This document shows positions 16,293-26,615 of a stretch of 46,222 nucleotides of DNA, piece after piece. The translations under genes were made by a program, and so were the position numbers. The notes beneath the pieces were generated by a model. The model was given only the letters and a program-made list of their open reading frames with translations, was not told the origin of the DNA and ran no database searches. The stretch's first letter is position 1. Each line of letters opens with the position of its first letter. The stretch is taken from contig JAGLYR010000147.1 of assembly GCA_023132135.1 (NCBI GenBank), positions 1 to 46,222 on the forward strand. The letters run 5' to 3'. The DNA is from Candidatus Eiseniibacteriota bacterium (GTDB lineage: Bacteria > Arandabacterota > Arandabacteria > JAGLYR01).

Positions 16293-17729
16293 TTACAGCC
16301 AGTCGGTATGGACAAATCCTTCCTCCGGGCGATCGGTACGCTGGTAGGTATGTGACCCGAAGGCATCGCGTTGGGCCTGGAGCAGGTTCTGAGGCAAGTT
16401 TGCCGTACGGTACCCATCGAAATACGCCAGGCTCGCGCTTGTTGCCGGAACCGGAATCCCCAGCGCGGCGGCTGCACGGACAGCCATTCGCCATCCCGCC
16501 TGATATCCCCCGATCTCTTCATTCAACCGACCGTCAAGCAGCAGACTGCGAAGACCCGGACGCGCTTCGTAGGCTTCCATGATCAAGCGGAGAAGATCTG
16601 CGCGAATAATACACCCGCCGGTCCAGATGCGTGCTACCTCCTTCGTACTGATGTTCCATCCGTATTCGTCCGAAGCCGACCGAATGAGATTCATTCCCTG
16701 GGCATAGGAGCAGACCGTGGCGGCATACAGACCGTCCCGCGCGGCGAGGAGCAGATCTCCTCTATCTGTCTCCGGAAAATCTTCGAGGGAGACCTTCATG
16801 ATCCCACTCGCCTCAACCCGGTCGGATTTGAGGGACGACAGCACGCGCGCTTCAAGCGCGGCCGTGATGGTGGGAATCGGAACACCCAGGGCCAACGCAG
16901 TCTCCACGGTCCAACGACCTGTTCCCTTCTGGCCGGCCCGATCCAGCACCAGGTCCACGAGCGGGCGGTTTGTATCCGGGTCCTTCACTGTCAGCACCTT
17001 TGCGGTGAGGCCGACCAGGAAAGACTCGAGAGGGCCCCGATTCCACTCCGCAAAAACAGCCGCAAGGTTGTCCGCATCAAGATCCAGCCCTTGCCTCAGA
17101 AGATCATACGCCTCTGCAATGAGCTGCATGACACCGTATTCAATTCCGTTGTGGACCATCTTCACGAAGTGTCCCGAACCGTCGGGACCGATATGGCTCA
17201 CGCACGGCCCCCACTCGGTCTTGGCCGCTATCGCCTCCAGAATCGGCTTCAGGTGCTCGTACGCATCCCGATTTCCCCCGGGCATGAGCGACGGTCCGAA
17301 GCGCGCTCCCCGCTCGCCCCCGGAGACTCCGAGGCCGAAGAAGCGGATTCCATTCTCACCAAGGGCCTCCTCGCGCCGGCGGGTATCCGCGAAATGGGAA
17401 TTCCCGCCATCGATAAGGATGTCACCCTTGTCCAGAAGGGGCGTGAGACTCTCCGCCACGCGATCAATCGCCTCACCGGCCTTGATCATCAGGAGAATGG
17501 AGCGAGGGCGCTCGAGCGCGCGTACGAATTCTTCCAGAGTCGTAGTTCCCGTGAACCGCTTTCCCGCGTTCTCCTCCACAAAGCGCGCCGTTTTGGCTTC
17601 GTCCCGGTTGTAAACCGCCACGGAGAACCCGTGATCTTCGATGTTGAGGGCCAGGTTCTTCCCCATCACCCCCAGCCCCATCACACCAATTCGTGCCTTC
17701 CCTTCATCGCTCCCGACTTTGTCTGTCAT
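16293..17729 (-). CDS. gnd: 6-phosphogluconate dehydrogenase, decarboxylating
   Basis: Oxidises 6-phosphogluconate to ribulose-5-phosphate and CO2 while making NADPH. The 478-residue length is that of the classic long form. Visible landmarks: Rossmann motif [16 protein letters not shown], nucleotide region YNRDEAKT, substrate region [19 protein letters not shown], catalytic Lys/Asn in [14 protein letters not shown], then KGTGRWTV and [10 protein letters not shown]. The start lies inside the end of tkt (26-nt overlap), pointing to translational coupling. Confidence 0.97.
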   Translation of the reverse strand: MTDKVGSDEGKARIGVMGLGVMGKNLALNIEDHGFSVAVYNRDEAKTARFVEENAGKRFTGTTTLEEFVRALERPRSILLMIKAGEAIDRVAESLTPLLDKGDILIDGGNSHFADTRRREEALGENGIRFFGLGVSGGERGARFGPSLMPGGNRDAYEHLKPILEAIAAKTEWGPCVSHIGPDGSGHFVKMVHNGIEYGVMQLIAEAYDLLRQGLDLDADNLAAVFAEWNRGPLESFLVGLTAKVLTVKDPDTNRPLVDLVLDRAGQKGTGRWTVETALALGVPIPTITAALEARVLSSLKSDRVEASGIMKVSLEDFPETDRGDLLLAARDGLYAATVCSYAQGMNLIRSASDEYGWNISTKEVARIWTGGCIIRADLLRLIMEAYEARPGLRSLLLDGRLNEEIGGYQAGWRMAVRAAAALGIPVPATSASLAYFDGYRTANLPQNLLQAQRDAFGSHTYQRTDRPEEGFVHTDWL

Positions 17730-19752
17730 CAGTGCTCACTCCGTTGCTAGCCATGGATATTTTCACCGCTTCCGCCACAGCCTCCGCCGTGAAGCCGAAT
17801 TCCTGCATGTTGGTCTCGCCGGGAGCAGACGCCCCGAATCGCTCTATTCCCAGAATCTCTCCGGCGTCTCCGACCCACCGCTCCCATCCCATGCGAACCC
17901 CCGCTTCGACCGCCACCCGCGCCTGCACCCTGGGCAACAAGACCGAATCCCGGTAGGCTTTGTCCTGGGCCTGGAAAGCTTCCCACGAGGGCATGGACAC
18001 CACGCGGGCGGCCACTCCTTCATCGGCCAGGAGTTCCTGCGCGGCCAAAGCCACATGCACCTCGGATCCTGTGGCGATGATGATGGCTTCCGGCTGCCCT
18101 TCCTCCGGGTCGGACATAATGTACGCGCCGCGCAAGACCCCGCGAGAGGGCCCGAAACGTTCCCGATCCAGGACGGGAAGTCCCTGCCGGCCGAGGACGA
18201 GGGCCGTAGGCCCGTCCACTCGCAGAATCGCATAGCGCCACGCCTCGGCCGCCTCGTTGGCGTCTCCCGGGCGAAACACGTGAAGGTTCGGGATGATCCG
18301 AAGCGCAGCGAGATGTTCGACGGGTTGATGGGTGGGTCCGTCCTCGCCCACAGCAATCGAATCGTGGGTCCACACAAAGATCACGGGAAGGCCGCTCATG
18401 GCCGCCAGCCTGACGGAAGGCTTCATGTAGTCAGAGAAGACGAAGAACGTCGCCGTATAAGGGCGGATCCCCCCGTGATAGGCCATGCCGTTGGCTATGG
18501 AACCCATGGCATGCTCCCGCACTCCGAAGTGAATATTTCGCCCATCTCCGGAGAGACCGTGGAAATCGCCCGCGTCCTTCAGGGCCGTGTTGGTGGAGCT
18601 GGAAAGATCCGCGTCCCCGCCCATGACCCGCGGCAAGTTTGCGGCAATTGCGTTGAGTGCGGATCCCGACGCTTTTCTTGTGGCAACGGACTCCCCGGAC
18701 TTCCACCGGGGCAGATCCGCGGCCCATCCCTCCGGGAGCCGGCCGGCCATGGCCAACCTCCATTCCTCGGCCAATTGGGGATGCTCGCGTGCATAGCCGT
18801 CGAGTCTCCTCTCCCAATCCTCGCGGGCATTTGCAGATTCATCTCCCCGGGAACGGAAACGGGCAACCGCCTCGTCCGGAACGTGGAAAACCCGATCGGG
18901 ATCCCAGCCCAATGCCTGTTTCGTCAGAGCCACTTCCTCCGCGCCCAGGGGGCTCCCGTGTGCCGAGGACTTCCCCTGCTTGTTCGGCGAGCCGTAACCC
19001 AGGGTGGTCTTGATCAAGAGGATCGAAGGGCGCCGTGAATCGGACTTCGCTTCCGCTATGGCCCGGTCCATCGCGTCGAGATCCTTGTCGCCCTCCTCCA
19101 CCCGGAGAACCTGCCATCCATGCGCTTCGTACCGCTTCGCGACATCTTCCGTGAACGCGAGGGATAATGGTCCCTCCAGAGACACGTCGTTGGCATCGTA
19201 TAGGCAAATCAGTTTCCCGAGTTGGAGGTGGCCGGCGAGGGAGGCGGCCTCGGCGGAGATCCCTTCCATGAGATCTCCATCGGAGACCATTGCGTAGGTG
19301 TAATGATCAACGAGAGTATGGCCGGGACGGTTGAAGCGCGCAGCCAGCGCCCGCTCGGCAATCGCCATTCCGACCGCGTTCGCCGCTCCCTGGCCCAGCG
19401 GACCCGTGGTCGCCTCGACGCCGGGTGCGCATCGGAACTCCGGGTGCCCGGGCGTTCGGGATCCCCACTGGCGAAAGGACCTGAGATCGTCCAGGGTCAC
19501 ATCGTACCCGGACAGGTGAAGAAGCGTGTAGAGCAACGCGCTCCCATGGCCCGGAGAAAGAACGAACCGATCCCTATCCGGCCACTCCGGGGCCTTGGGA
19601 TCATGCTTGAGATGGCGGTGCCAGAGCACGAAAGCCATGGGCGCCGCACCCAGCGGAAGACCCGGATGGCCCGAGTTGGCCTGCTCAACCATATCGATCG
19701 AAAGGGTCCGGAGGGTGTTGATGCACAACCAATCCAATTCCTCGCTGTTCAT
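17704..19752 (-). CDS. tkt: Transketolase
   Basis: Thiamine-diphosphate enzyme that moves two-carbon units between sugar phosphates in the non-oxidative pentose phosphate pathway. The 682 residues are complete for a bacterial transketolase. Seen: [17 protein letters not shown] near the N-terminus, the ThDP/Mg motif [20 protein letters not shown], the pyrimidine-domain [17 protein letters not shown], the [20 protein letters not shown] block, and a C-terminal domain ending near SMASNG. GGGGAGGA upstream of the ATG is a strong ribosome binding site. The gene sits inside the zwf-pgl-tkt-gnd operon, linking the oxidative and non-oxidative branches. Confidence 0.97.
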   Translation of the reverse strand: MNSEELDWLCINTLRTLSIDMVEQANSGHPGLPLGAAPMAFVLWHRHLKHDPKAPEWPDRDRFVLSPGHGSALLYTLLHLSGYDVTLDDLRSFRQWGSRTPGHPEFRCAPGVEATTGPLGQGAANAVGMAIAERALAARFNRPGHTLVDHYTYAMVSDGDLMEGISAEAASLAGHLQLGKLICLYDANDVSLEGPLSLAFTEDVAKRYEAHGWQVLRVEEGDKDLDAMDRAIAEAKSDSRRPSILLIKTTLGYGSPNKQGKSSAHGSPLGAEEVALTKQALGWDPDRVFHVPDEAVARFRSRGDESANAREDWERRLDGYAREHPQLAEEWRLAMAGRLPEGWAADLPRWKSGESVATRKASGSALNAIAANLPRVMGGDADLSSSTNTALKDAGDFHGLSGDGRNIHFGVREHAMGSIANGMAYHGGIRPYTATFFVFSDYMKPSVRLAAMSGLPVIFVWTHDSIAVGEDGPTHQPVEHLAALRIIPNLHVFRPGDANEAAEAWRYAILRVDGPTALVLGRQGLPVLDRERFGPSRGVLRGAYIMSDPEEGQPEAIIIATGSEVHVALAAQELLADEGVAARVVSMPSWEAFQAQDKAYRDSVLLPRVQARVAVEAGVRMGWERWVGDAGEILGIERFGASAPGETNMQEFGFTAEAVAEAVKISMASNGVSTDDRQSRER

Positions 19753-19794
19753 TCTTCCTCCCCTTCAGCCACAGATTCGGTGGATGTTCTTTTC

Positions 19795-20499
19795 TTACTT
19801 CGCCGTGAGTCTTCCTGCCGCCGCGCGATCCAGGATCCACGTACCCCCGAGTGCCAGCTGCGCCGGGATCTTCCTGGGATCGTAAGGACCTTCGATCGCC
19901 CGGGCAACCATCTCCGCCTTTGCCTCACCGGCGACAAGGACGATGATGGAGCGAGCGGTCTCGATCACGGGTCTCGTGATGGTGATTCGAAATCTCGGCG
20001 AGATTGGTCCTTCGACGGGAAGCACCCGTCGAGTGGTTTCATCCAATGCCGGCGATCCCGGAAACAGAGACGCCGTGTGACCGTCCACCCCCATTCCCAG
20101 GAGCAGCAAATCCAATTCTGCAGGAAGCCGATTCTCATACTCGCGAGCGGCCTCCTGGCGATTTTCCTCTTCGCCCCGGATACGCTCTATTCCGGCAGGA
20201 CTCAAGCGCCCATTGCCAAGGAGGGTTTCATACACCATACGGTAGTTGCTCGCTGAATCCTCCGGAGGGACGCAGCGCTCATCTGAGAAGAGAAGATGAG
20301 TCTTGTTCCAGGGAATCTGCAGCGAGAACTCTTCACTCGCCAGCTTCTCGTAGACGGGTCTCGGAGTATCCCCGCCGGACACTGCAACGGTGCAAATGCC
20401 CCGCCCGTTCACAATTCGGTTCATCTCGGCGGCAATTCTCCCGGCCGCAACGAGGGCAAAACCTCCAGCACCCTCAGTCAGAACGAGTTCGGGCTGCAT
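19795..20499 (-). CDS. pgl: 6-phosphogluconolactonase
   Basis: Hydrolyses 6-phosphogluconolactone, the second step of the oxidative pentose phosphate pathway. The 234-residue product is of the DevB/SOL type: SGGDTPRPVYEKLAS near the N-terminus, FSDERCVPPEDSASNYRM, the catalytic region LLLGMGVDGHTASLFPG, and VAGEAKAEMV near the C-terminus. It starts 26 nt inside the end of zwf. The gap to tkt is 42 bp. Confidence 0.95.
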   Translation of the reverse strand: MQPELVLTEGAGGFALVAAGRIAAEMNRIVNGRGICTVAVSGGDTPRPVYEKLASEEFSLQIPWNKTHLLFSDERCVPPEDSASNYRMVYETLLGNGRLSPAGIERIRGEEENRQEAAREYENRLPAELDLLLLGMGVDGHTASLFPGSPALDETTRRVLPVEGPISPRFRITITRPVIETARSIIVLVAGEAKAEMVARAIEGPYDPRKIPAQLALGGTWILDRAAAGRLTAK

Positions 20500-22036
20500 C
20501 CCTGAAGCCTTTCCAGTGACACCCGTGCCTGCCGGTGAGTCTTCCGGCTTCGTCGGGCCCGGGAGATCCCGGTTTGTAGACCAGAACCGGTTCTGATCCG
20601 TTCTCCCACGCTTCGACGATGGGTGTCACGAATTCCCATTCCAGCTCGATCCCGTCCCGGCGTGCAAAGAGCATCTGGTCCCCCCGCATGCAATCGAGCA
20701 GGAGTCTCTCGTATGCCCCTCGAGGACTCTGTTCAAATGCACGCTCGTAGCTGAAGCTCATCTCCACTCCGCCGACCCAGAGATCATCCGCGGGCAGTTT
20801 GGTGGTGATGTCCAGGGCGATGCCTTCGTCGGGATCAATTCGAAGGACCAGCACGTTGCGAGGCACCAACGGACACGTGTCTTGTCCTCCAAACAGGCAG
20901 AAGGGAATCGGTTTGAAGTGGATCGCGACCTCGGTCACTTTCTCGCAGAGTCGCTTTCCTGCACGAACATAGAAGGGCACTCCTTGCCACCGCCAGTTAT
21001 CGATCATGACCTCGAGCGCGGCGTAGGTGGGTGTCCGAGAATCCGGATCGACGTTCTCCTCTTCCCGGTAGCCCTCATATTGGCCGAAAACAACGCGTCG
21101 CGTCACGTCTTCTCCCACAATGCGGCGAAGTGACCGAAACACCTTCGTCTTCTCATCGCGAATCGCATCGGCATCGAAGGAAGTGGGCGGTTCCATGGCG
21201 CAGAGAGCCAGAACCTGCAACAGATGATTCTGAATCACGTCGCGGATCACGCCGGTCTCGTCGTAGAAGTGGCCCCGACGCCCGATGCCGAGGGTCTCGG
21301 CCGCCGTGATCTGCACGTGATCTATGTACTTCTGATTCCAGATGGGCTCGAATATGGCATTTCCGAAGCGGAAAACCAGAATGTTCTGGACCGTTTCCTT
21401 GCCCAGGTAGTGGTCCACGCGGAAGGTTTGGCTCTCATCAAGGACCCGGGCAACGCGATCGTTGAGCTCCACTGAGCTCGCGAGATCCCGCCCGAAGGGT
21501 TTCTCGACCAGCACTCGCGGCCAGAGGGAGCCCTTCTCGCCGGTGACCGGCCTGAGGAGCCTTGCCTTCTCGAGGCCATCCAGGATTGTTGGGAACAGGC
21601 CGGCAGGGGTAGCGCAGTAGAAGAGAGTCCGGCCGTCGATCCCATGCTGTGCGCCGACTTCTTCGATTCGTGACCTCAGTTGTTCGTAGAGGTCTGGCCC
21701 CGAGAAATCTCCGTGCACGTAATCAATGGATGCGGCTACGTGGTCCCACGTTCCCCGGTCTACCGGCTGAGTTCGGGAGAATTCCTCCACCGATTTCCGA
21801 AGGAGATCTCGCAGTTGATCGGGACTCTGTTCGGCCCGCCCGACCCCGATCACCGGAAAGGGTTCCGGGAGAGCCGCGTCTCGAGCCAGATTGTAGATCG
21901 CCGGAACCAGCTTCCGCCGGGCCAGGTCTCCGGTGATTCCAAAGACCACCAGCGAGCACGCTTGAGGTTCTCCCTGCTTGAGAATGAGAACCCTCGAATC
22001 CGCAAAAGTACTGACTTCCGCCCTCGCGTCTTTCAT
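20474..22036 (-). CDS. zwf: Glucose-6-phosphate 1-dehydrogenase
   Basis: First enzyme of the oxidative pentose phosphate pathway: glucose-6-phosphate to 6-phosphogluconolactone with NADP+ reduction. The 520 residues carry the nucleotide motif [25 protein letters not shown], and the active-site peptide [13 protein letters not shown]. The ATG at 22036 is preferred to a GTG at 22081, because the GTG lies at the expected transcription start of the promoter at 22082-22110 and has no ribosome binding site. First gene of the operon. Confidence 0.96.
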   Translation of the reverse strand: MKDARAEVSTFADSRVLILKQGEPQACSLVVFGITGDLARRKLVPAIYNLARDAALPEPFPVIGVGRAEQSPDQLRDLLRKSVEEFSRTQPVDRGTWDHVAASIDYVHGDFSGPDLYEQLRSRIEEVGAQHGIDGRTLFYCATPAGLFPTILDGLEKARLLRPVTGEKGSLWPRVLVEKPFGRDLASSVELNDRVARVLDESQTFRVDHYLGKETVQNILVFRFGNAIFEPIWNQKYIDHVQITAAETLGIGRRGHFYDETGVIRDVIQNHLLQVLALCAMEPPTSFDADAIRDEKTKVFRSLRRIVGEDVTRRVVFGQYEGYREEENVDPDSRTPTYAALEVMIDNWRWQGVPFYVRAGKRLCEKVTEVAIHFKPIPFCLFGGQDTCPLVPRNVLVLRIDPDEGIALDITTKLPADDLWVGGVEMSFSYERAFEQSPRGAYERLLLDCMRGDQMLFARRDGIELEWEFVTPIVEAWENGSEPVLVYKPGSPGPDEAGRLTGRHGCHWKGFRDAARTRSD

Positions 22037-22081
22037 CAGCCTGTACCTTTCGTGATATCGTGACAGAAGATGGTTATTCAC

Positions 22082-22110
22082 AATGTAGAATGGACATCTG
22101 CCTCGCGCAA
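22082..22110 (-). promoter_or_regulatory. Promoter of the pentose phosphate operon
   Basis: On the minus strand: TTGCGC, 17-bp spacer, TACATT. Predicted start about 22075, giving a leader of about 40 nt before zwf. Confidence 0.5.
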
Positions 22111-22236
22111 GTCATGTTTTTCCCAGCAGTTGCTCGGAACATCCGGGTGCGGGGCGCGCCCGTAGGCCGCGGTCTTTACTTCTACCGACTCGTCTGGAAC
22201 GGCAAGAGCCGCACCCGCAGGCTGATCCTCGACTGA
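22090..22236 (+). pseudogene. Orphan C-terminal fragment of a sorting-domain protein
   Basis: The plus strand from about 22141 reads [19 protein letters not shown] followed by SRTRRLILD and a stop at 22236. This matches the last 30 residues of the FlgD-like sorting domain (GR.V.SGLYFYRL...R+L.L.). Upstream, the frame stays open only to an ATG at 22090 and shows no NPFNP box, no Ig strand pattern and no signal peptide. It overlaps the zwf promoter region. I read it as the remains of a deleted exported-protein gene, not a functional 48-residue protein. Confidence 0.65.
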
Positions 22237-22396
22237 ACGGCGTTTCCCTTATCACCATTACAAATACACCATTTCCAGACCTTTCCTTCAGGAGTCCGCC
22301 GGGCACTCGAGAGTACAATTCGGGTGTAGGCGGAATGATTCATCACCGACAACGGGGCGGTTCGCCCCACGGCACACCCGAGGAAAGGAGACCACC

Positions 22397-24244
22397 ATGC
22401 GAGCCCTTTTCATCACGCTGGCAATTCTGCTCGTTCCCGCCTCTGCGTCGACCCAGGAAGCGGTCCAGACCGACTGGTCGGGCGGCGGGGGCGCGGCCGG
22501 GCCCGTCGCCGACTGGGGCCACCGGTTCGATTCCGCGTCGGGCACATCCTCGCTGTCCGTGCCCGGGCAGCTGGCGCTCTCGGGGACGGCTCTCGCCTTT
22601 CCGTCCGTACACCTTCTGAGTGACGCCTACCAGGGCACGATCGGCGTCGCCGTGGGAGACGTCGACGGGGACGGCGACATGGACGTCGTCGGCACGGCGC
22701 AGACGACGCAACTCGTCACGCTGTTCGTCAACGAGGGTGGGGACCCCGTCACCTGGTCCGAACAGACCATTGCCACCCCGGCCGGCGCTGCCGGTGTGGA
22801 TCTCGCCGACATCGACGGCGACGGGGATCTCGACGTGGTCATCATGTGCGTGGCGCCCCGTAACAAGATCCTCCTCCGGCTCAACGAGGGCGGCGACCCC
22901 ATCATCTGGAGCAATCACGTGATCCAGAATCCGTGGTACGACGCCTGGGAGATCTCCACCGGCGACGTCAATGGCGACGGCCACATGGACGTGATGTGCA
23001 CCTGCTGGTCCATGGGCGATGTCTCCTGGTGGCGCAACGACGGTAACAATCCGATTACCTGGACAGAGAACCTCGTGGACGGGAACATCTTCGGCGCCCA
23101 CTCGGTCCGCGGCGCCGATTTCGACGAGGACGGTGACATGGATCTGGCGGTGGCGGCCGGCATGGCCGACAAGATCGCCGTTTACTGGAACGATGGCCAA
23201 GACCCTATCGGCTGGACGATGCAGGTCGTCCGGGAGAACTTCGAGGGGGCCCGCTCGGTCTGGATCGGCGACATCGATCGGGACGGGGACCCCGACATCG
23301 CCGGCATCTGCTGGGAGAGTGACCTGGCCTGGTGGCGGAACGACGGCGGCGATTCCGTCTCGTGGACCGAGCAGACAATCTGCACCGACTGCCACGGGGG
23401 ACATGCCTGCTGCATCGCGGACATCAACGGCGACGGCCGGCCGGACATCCTGGGCGCCTGCTCCAACAGCAACAAAATCGCCTGGTGGGAGAACGGCGGC
23501 GGCAATCCCATCACGTGGACCGAGCGCATCCTCGCCGGCCATTGGGAGGGCGCCATCACCGTCCGCGCCGCCGACCTGGACGGCGACGGCGACGTGGATC
23601 CGGTCGGCGCGTCCTGGACCATGGGCGAGTTCTCCTGGTGGGAGGCAACGGCATTCGCGTCCCCGGGAGACCTTACAAGCTCGATCCTCGACACGGGGGA
23701 GAAATCCCGTCTCGGGGCGATCGACTGGACGTCGATCGAACCCGCCGGCACGTCGGTCGCCTTCCAGGTTCGCAGTTCAGACGATCCCGCTGATCCCGGG
23801 GCCTGGTCGGCCGACATCACAAACCCCGGCGCTCTGCCTGAGCCCCTCGACCGTTACATCCAGTACCGGGTCTTCCTCGATACCACCGACCCCGACGTCT
23901 CCCCCATCCTCCACGACGTGACCTTCGGACCCGGGATGACCGCCGTAGAGATCGTCACTTCGGACCTGCCGGCCGCCGGTCTCTCCGCACACCCGAACCC
24001 CTTCAATCCTGCGGTCACCATCGCCTTCGGTCTCAGAACGGAATCGTCCGTCCGCCTGGACGTCCTCAACGTGGAAGGACGCCGCGTGCGAAGCCTGGCC
24101 GGGACCGTCATGGCCGCCGGCGACCACCGGATCGACTGGGACGGCCGGAACGACCACGGACAGGCCCTGCCGTCGGGCGTCTACTGGGTCCGCCTGGAGA
24201 CCCCAGACATCCAGGACACGCAGAAGCTCGTCCTCCTCCGATGA
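22397..24244 (+). CDS. Secreted FG-GAP/VCBS propeller protein with sorting domain
   Basis: The 615-residue product starts at an ATG seven bases after AAGGAG, with signal peptide LFITLAILLVPASASTQ. Residues about 70-420 are a beta-propeller of repeated blades with the calcium-loop pattern D.DGDGD.D and a recurring WW.NDG..P..WTE element. About 425-520 is a beta-sandwich (LDTGEKSRLGAIDWTSIEP), as in domains that follow such propellers. The end, about 530-615, is a sorting domain: HPNPFNPAVTIAFGL, then DWDGRNDHGQALPSGVYWVR and KLVLLR. Likely a surface or extracellular binding protein; ligand unknown. It converges with the regulator gene with only 7 bp between stops. Confidence 0.82.
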   Translation: MRALFITLAILLVPASASTQEAVQTDWSGGGGAAGPVADWGHRFDSASGTSSLSVPGQLALSGTALAFPSVHLLSDAYQGTIGVAVGDVDGDGDMDVVGTAQTTQLVTLFVNEGGDPVTWSEQTIATPAGAAGVDLADIDGDGDLDVVIMCVAPRNKILLRLNEGGDPIIWSNHVIQNPWYDAWEISTGDVNGDGHMDVMCTCWSMGDVSWWRNDGNNPITWTENLVDGNIFGAHSVRGADFDEDGDMDLAVAAGMADKIAVYWNDGQDPIGWTMQVVRENFEGARSVWIGDIDRDGDPDIAGICWESDLAWWRNDGGDSVSWTEQTICTDCHGGHACCIADINGDGRPDILGACSNSNKIAWWENGGGNPITWTERILAGHWEGAITVRAADLDGDGDVDPVGASWTMGEFSWWEATAFASPGDLTSSILDTGEKSRLGAIDWTSIEPAGTSVAFQVRSSDDPADPGAWSADITNPGALPEPLDRYIQYRVFLDTTDPDVSPILHDVTFGPGMTAVEIVTSDLPAAGLSAHPNPFNPAVTIAFGLRTESSVRLDVLNVEGRRVRSLAGTVMAAGDHRIDWDGRNDHGQALPSGVYWVRLETPDIQDTQKLVLLR

Positions 24245-24251
24245 ACCGTCT

Positions 24252-26369
24252 CTATGGCAACTGATCCACGAGCACGAGATCGGAGCCGGTGATTTCGAGG
24301 CGATCGCAGATAACAGAGCGTCCGTCGGGGGACACGTCGATGTTGATGGCAAGGAAGTACGCGCTGGAGATGACGGGGGAGGCGACGCCCGTCGACCGAT
24401 CGAGGAACCGGAGCGTGAGATCCCCGTCGTAGAGGCAGAAGAAGTAGATCCCGTCGGCGGACTCCCGCCACCCGCAGGGCACCACCGTTTCCGGTTCGTT
24501 GACGACGCAATGCTCATCGGTTCCGTCCACGAGGGATTCCCAGACACCCGACGTGTCGGCCCGGGAGTACAGGAGGTGGCGGCCGTCCCGGGACTCGGCC
24601 ATGCGGAAGACATCCTTTTGCATGAGATCGGTCCGGCCGGAGCCGTCGGTCCGCATCTTCCAGACCCACCACGCTTCGTCCCGCTCCGATTTCCCGTAGA
24701 TCCAATCCCCGTCGCGCGACCAGCCGAGACACTGCTCGTGCCGCTGTGAGGACGTGACCCGGCGGACTTCACCGGTTTCCCGGTCCGCCACGTAGATGGA
24801 CGTGTAGCTCCCCGGCGCCGCGCTGAAGGCCACGTACCGCTCGTCGTAGGACCAGTGGTGGTTTTCGATGTAGGCGTTGTCGAATTCGGTCAACTGCCTC
24901 GGGTTCTTCCCGTCCACCCCGGAGACCCAGACCTGCGGACTGCCCGACCGGGTGGAGAGGAATGAGACGTACGATCCGCCCGGGGAATACTGAGGGGCGT
25001 AGTCCTGAAGCGTGGAAGCAATGAGCGGAGACGAGGGCCCCGCCTCTCCGTCCATTTCCCCCAGGCGCACGACCCAGATGTCGCAGCGCACGGACTGTTC
25101 CTCGAACACCATGGCCGGCCCATCGATCGCCGACGACGGGCGTGTGGGGCGGTCGGCGCGCGTGGGAAGCCACTGGAGGGTTCCCTCTTCCACATAGAGA
25201 CGCCACATTCGGAATCCCCCGGCGTGGGTCGGCCCGGCGGTGAAGACGATCGATTTCCCGTCGGGTGTCCAGTCGAACCCGCTGACACTGTGCTGCGAGT
25301 AGGTGAGGCGGTGGACGTCTCCCCCCTCGGCGGGAATCCAGAAGAGGTCCCGGAGGTTCGTGCGATCCCCCCGGAGGAAGGCGATCCTGCGGCCGTCGGG
25401 CGAGAACGCCGGCCGGTAGTCACCGAGCGTCCCCGGCGCGGGCAGCGTGAGCTCCCGGGATTGTCCGGTCGCGAAGGAGAATAGGTGGAGCCGGAGCGGG
25501 CGGCCCGCGTCCGGCCGGGCGGAATACGCGAGCCGACGGCCGTCGGGAGACCAGTCCAGCCCGGCGAAGCCGACCGGCGTATCCAGGATCTTCCGGGCCG
25601 GCCCGCCGATGGCGGGAAGTGTATAGATCGATTCCCCCTCCTCTTCCTCGACCGCGTAGGCCAGCGACGCGCCGTCCGGCGACCAGCACGCGTAGAATTC
25701 GCTCTTCGGCGTGTCCGTCAGGCGAAGCGGGTTCTCGGTGTTCCGCTGCTTCACGTAGATGTCGTAGTTCCCGCTTTCGCCGCCGTCCCAGGAGAAAGCG
25801 ACCCGCGTGCCGTCGGGCGAGAGGGCCGGACAGATCTCCCGGCCCTCGTAGCTGGTGAAGGGAATCTCCTCGAGCGGCGCCGGGGGAAGCGACACGGAAG
25901 AACGCGTGCGGGAGAGAAAGGGTGTGAGAGCAATCGCAACGACGATGACGACGGCGACGGCGAGAACGCCGTGCAGTCGCCGGTCGGTACCCACGGATTC
26001 CGGCCTGGCCGGGGACCGGACGGTTGCCACGATCCGGTAGCCGCCCTTGTGAATTGTCTGGATGTAGCGCGGGTTCCTGGAATCGTCCCCGAAGACGTGC
26101 CGGAGCTGAGAGATGGCCTGGGTGAGGGCTTCTTCGTTCACCACGGCTCCGCTCCAGACGGTGTCCATGAGATCGGCCCTGGAAAGGACCTGCCCGGGCC
26201 GGTGCGCCAGACAGGTGAGCACGTGCATGACGCGCGGTTCCAGCGCTGAGGACGCGCCCGCGCGCCGGACGCGATTTAGAGAAGGCTCGACGAGCCTGTC
26301 GCCGAGCTGGAAGGGCCCGGCGTCCGAGGGACGCCGGGGTAGGGAGGTCTCCGGGCCTGTACCGTTCAT
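24252..26369 (-). CDS. Membrane-bound winged-helix regulator with TolB/PD40-like propeller
   Basis: A 705-residue one-component regulator, starting at ATG 26369. Residues about 15-110 are an OmpR/CadC-type winged helix: LGDRLVEPSLNRVRR, EPRVMHVLTCLAHRPGQVLS, then RYIQTIHKGGYRIV. One transmembrane helix follows (LAVAVVIVVAIALTPFL, about 128-145). The remainder is a periplasmic beta-propeller with repeated SPDG.R.AF/SWDGG motifs typical of TolB/PD40 blades. The layout matches CadC/ToxR-like regulators with a large sensing domain. The target is unknown; the closest candidate is the adjacent convergent secreted propeller gene, which is inference. Its promoter is at 26433-26461. Confidence 0.85.
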   Translation of the reverse strand: MNGTGPETSLPRRPSDAGPFQLGDRLVEPSLNRVRRAGASSALEPRVMHVLTCLAHRPGQVLSRADLMDTVWSGAVVNEEALTQAISQLRHVFGDDSRNPRYIQTIHKGGYRIVATVRSPARPESVGTDRRLHGVLAVAVVIVVAIALTPFLSRTRSSVSLPPAPLEEIPFTSYEGREICPALSPDGTRVAFSWDGGESGNYDIYVKQRNTENPLRLTDTPKSEFYACWSPDGASLAYAVEEEEGESIYTLPAIGGPARKILDTPVGFAGLDWSPDGRRLAYSARPDAGRPLRLHLFSFATGQSRELTLPAPGTLGDYRPAFSPDGRRIAFLRGDRTNLRDLFWIPAEGGDVHRLTYSQHSVSGFDWTPDGKSIVFTAGPTHAGGFRMWRLYVEEGTLQWLPTRADRPTRPSSAIDGPAMVFEEQSVRCDIWVVRLGEMDGEAGPSSPLIASTLQDYAPQYSPGGSYVSFLSTRSGSPQVWVSGVDGKNPRQLTEFDNAYIENHHWSYDERYVAFSAAPGSYTSIYVADRETGEVRRVTSSQRHEQCLGWSRDGDWIYGKSERDEAWWVWKMRTDGSGRTDLMQKDVFRMAESRDGRHLLYSRADTSGVWESLVDGTDEHCVVNEPETVVPCGWRESADGIYFFCLYDGDLTLRFLDRSTGVASPVISSAYFLAINIDVSPDGRSVICDRLEITGSDLVLVDQLP

Positions 26370-26432
26370 GAGTGGTCGGGGCTCCTCTCGAAGGGAGCGG
26401 GGCCGTCGCCCCAGGGCGTTCCGTGCAGACGC

Positions 26433-26461
26433 ACTATACGAAAGGAAGACGCGGGGGTCAA
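26433..26461 (-). promoter_or_regulatory. Promoter for the winged-helix regulator
   Basis: On the minus strand: TTGACC, 17-bp spacer, TATAGT. Start near 26426, about 57 nt before the ATG at 26369, which excludes farther upstream starts. Confidence 0.65.
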
Positions 26462-26527
26462 GATGCTGCTTCTCGGGACAGAACTTGCATGAACCGATGA
26501 GCAGAGGTAACATGGCTCTGGCAAACT

Positions 26528-26570
26528 GGCCCGCATTTCTCACCAGCCTCGTCGCGAGGCGTTGTAGATA
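26528..26570 (-). repeat. REP-like element, copy L
   Basis: On the minus strand it reads TACAACGCC, a hairpin GCCTCG-loop-CGAGGC (26546-26560), then the tail GGTGAGAAATGCGGGC (26529-26544). It lies upstream of the regulator promoter, so it is not part of that leader. The same layout recurs inverted at 27493-27532. Confidence 0.65.
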
Positions 26571-26615
26571 CCTGTAATGACGATAAGTCCGGAATGACGC
26601 CGGCGGGAACGAAAC

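Noticed and set aside
17641-19038. Long plus-strand frame opposite tkt
   Set aside because: Antisense of transketolase; no recognisable domain.
22036-22081. GTG at 22081 as the zwf start
   Set aside because: No ribosome binding site; it lies at the expected transcription start of the promoter at 22082-22110.
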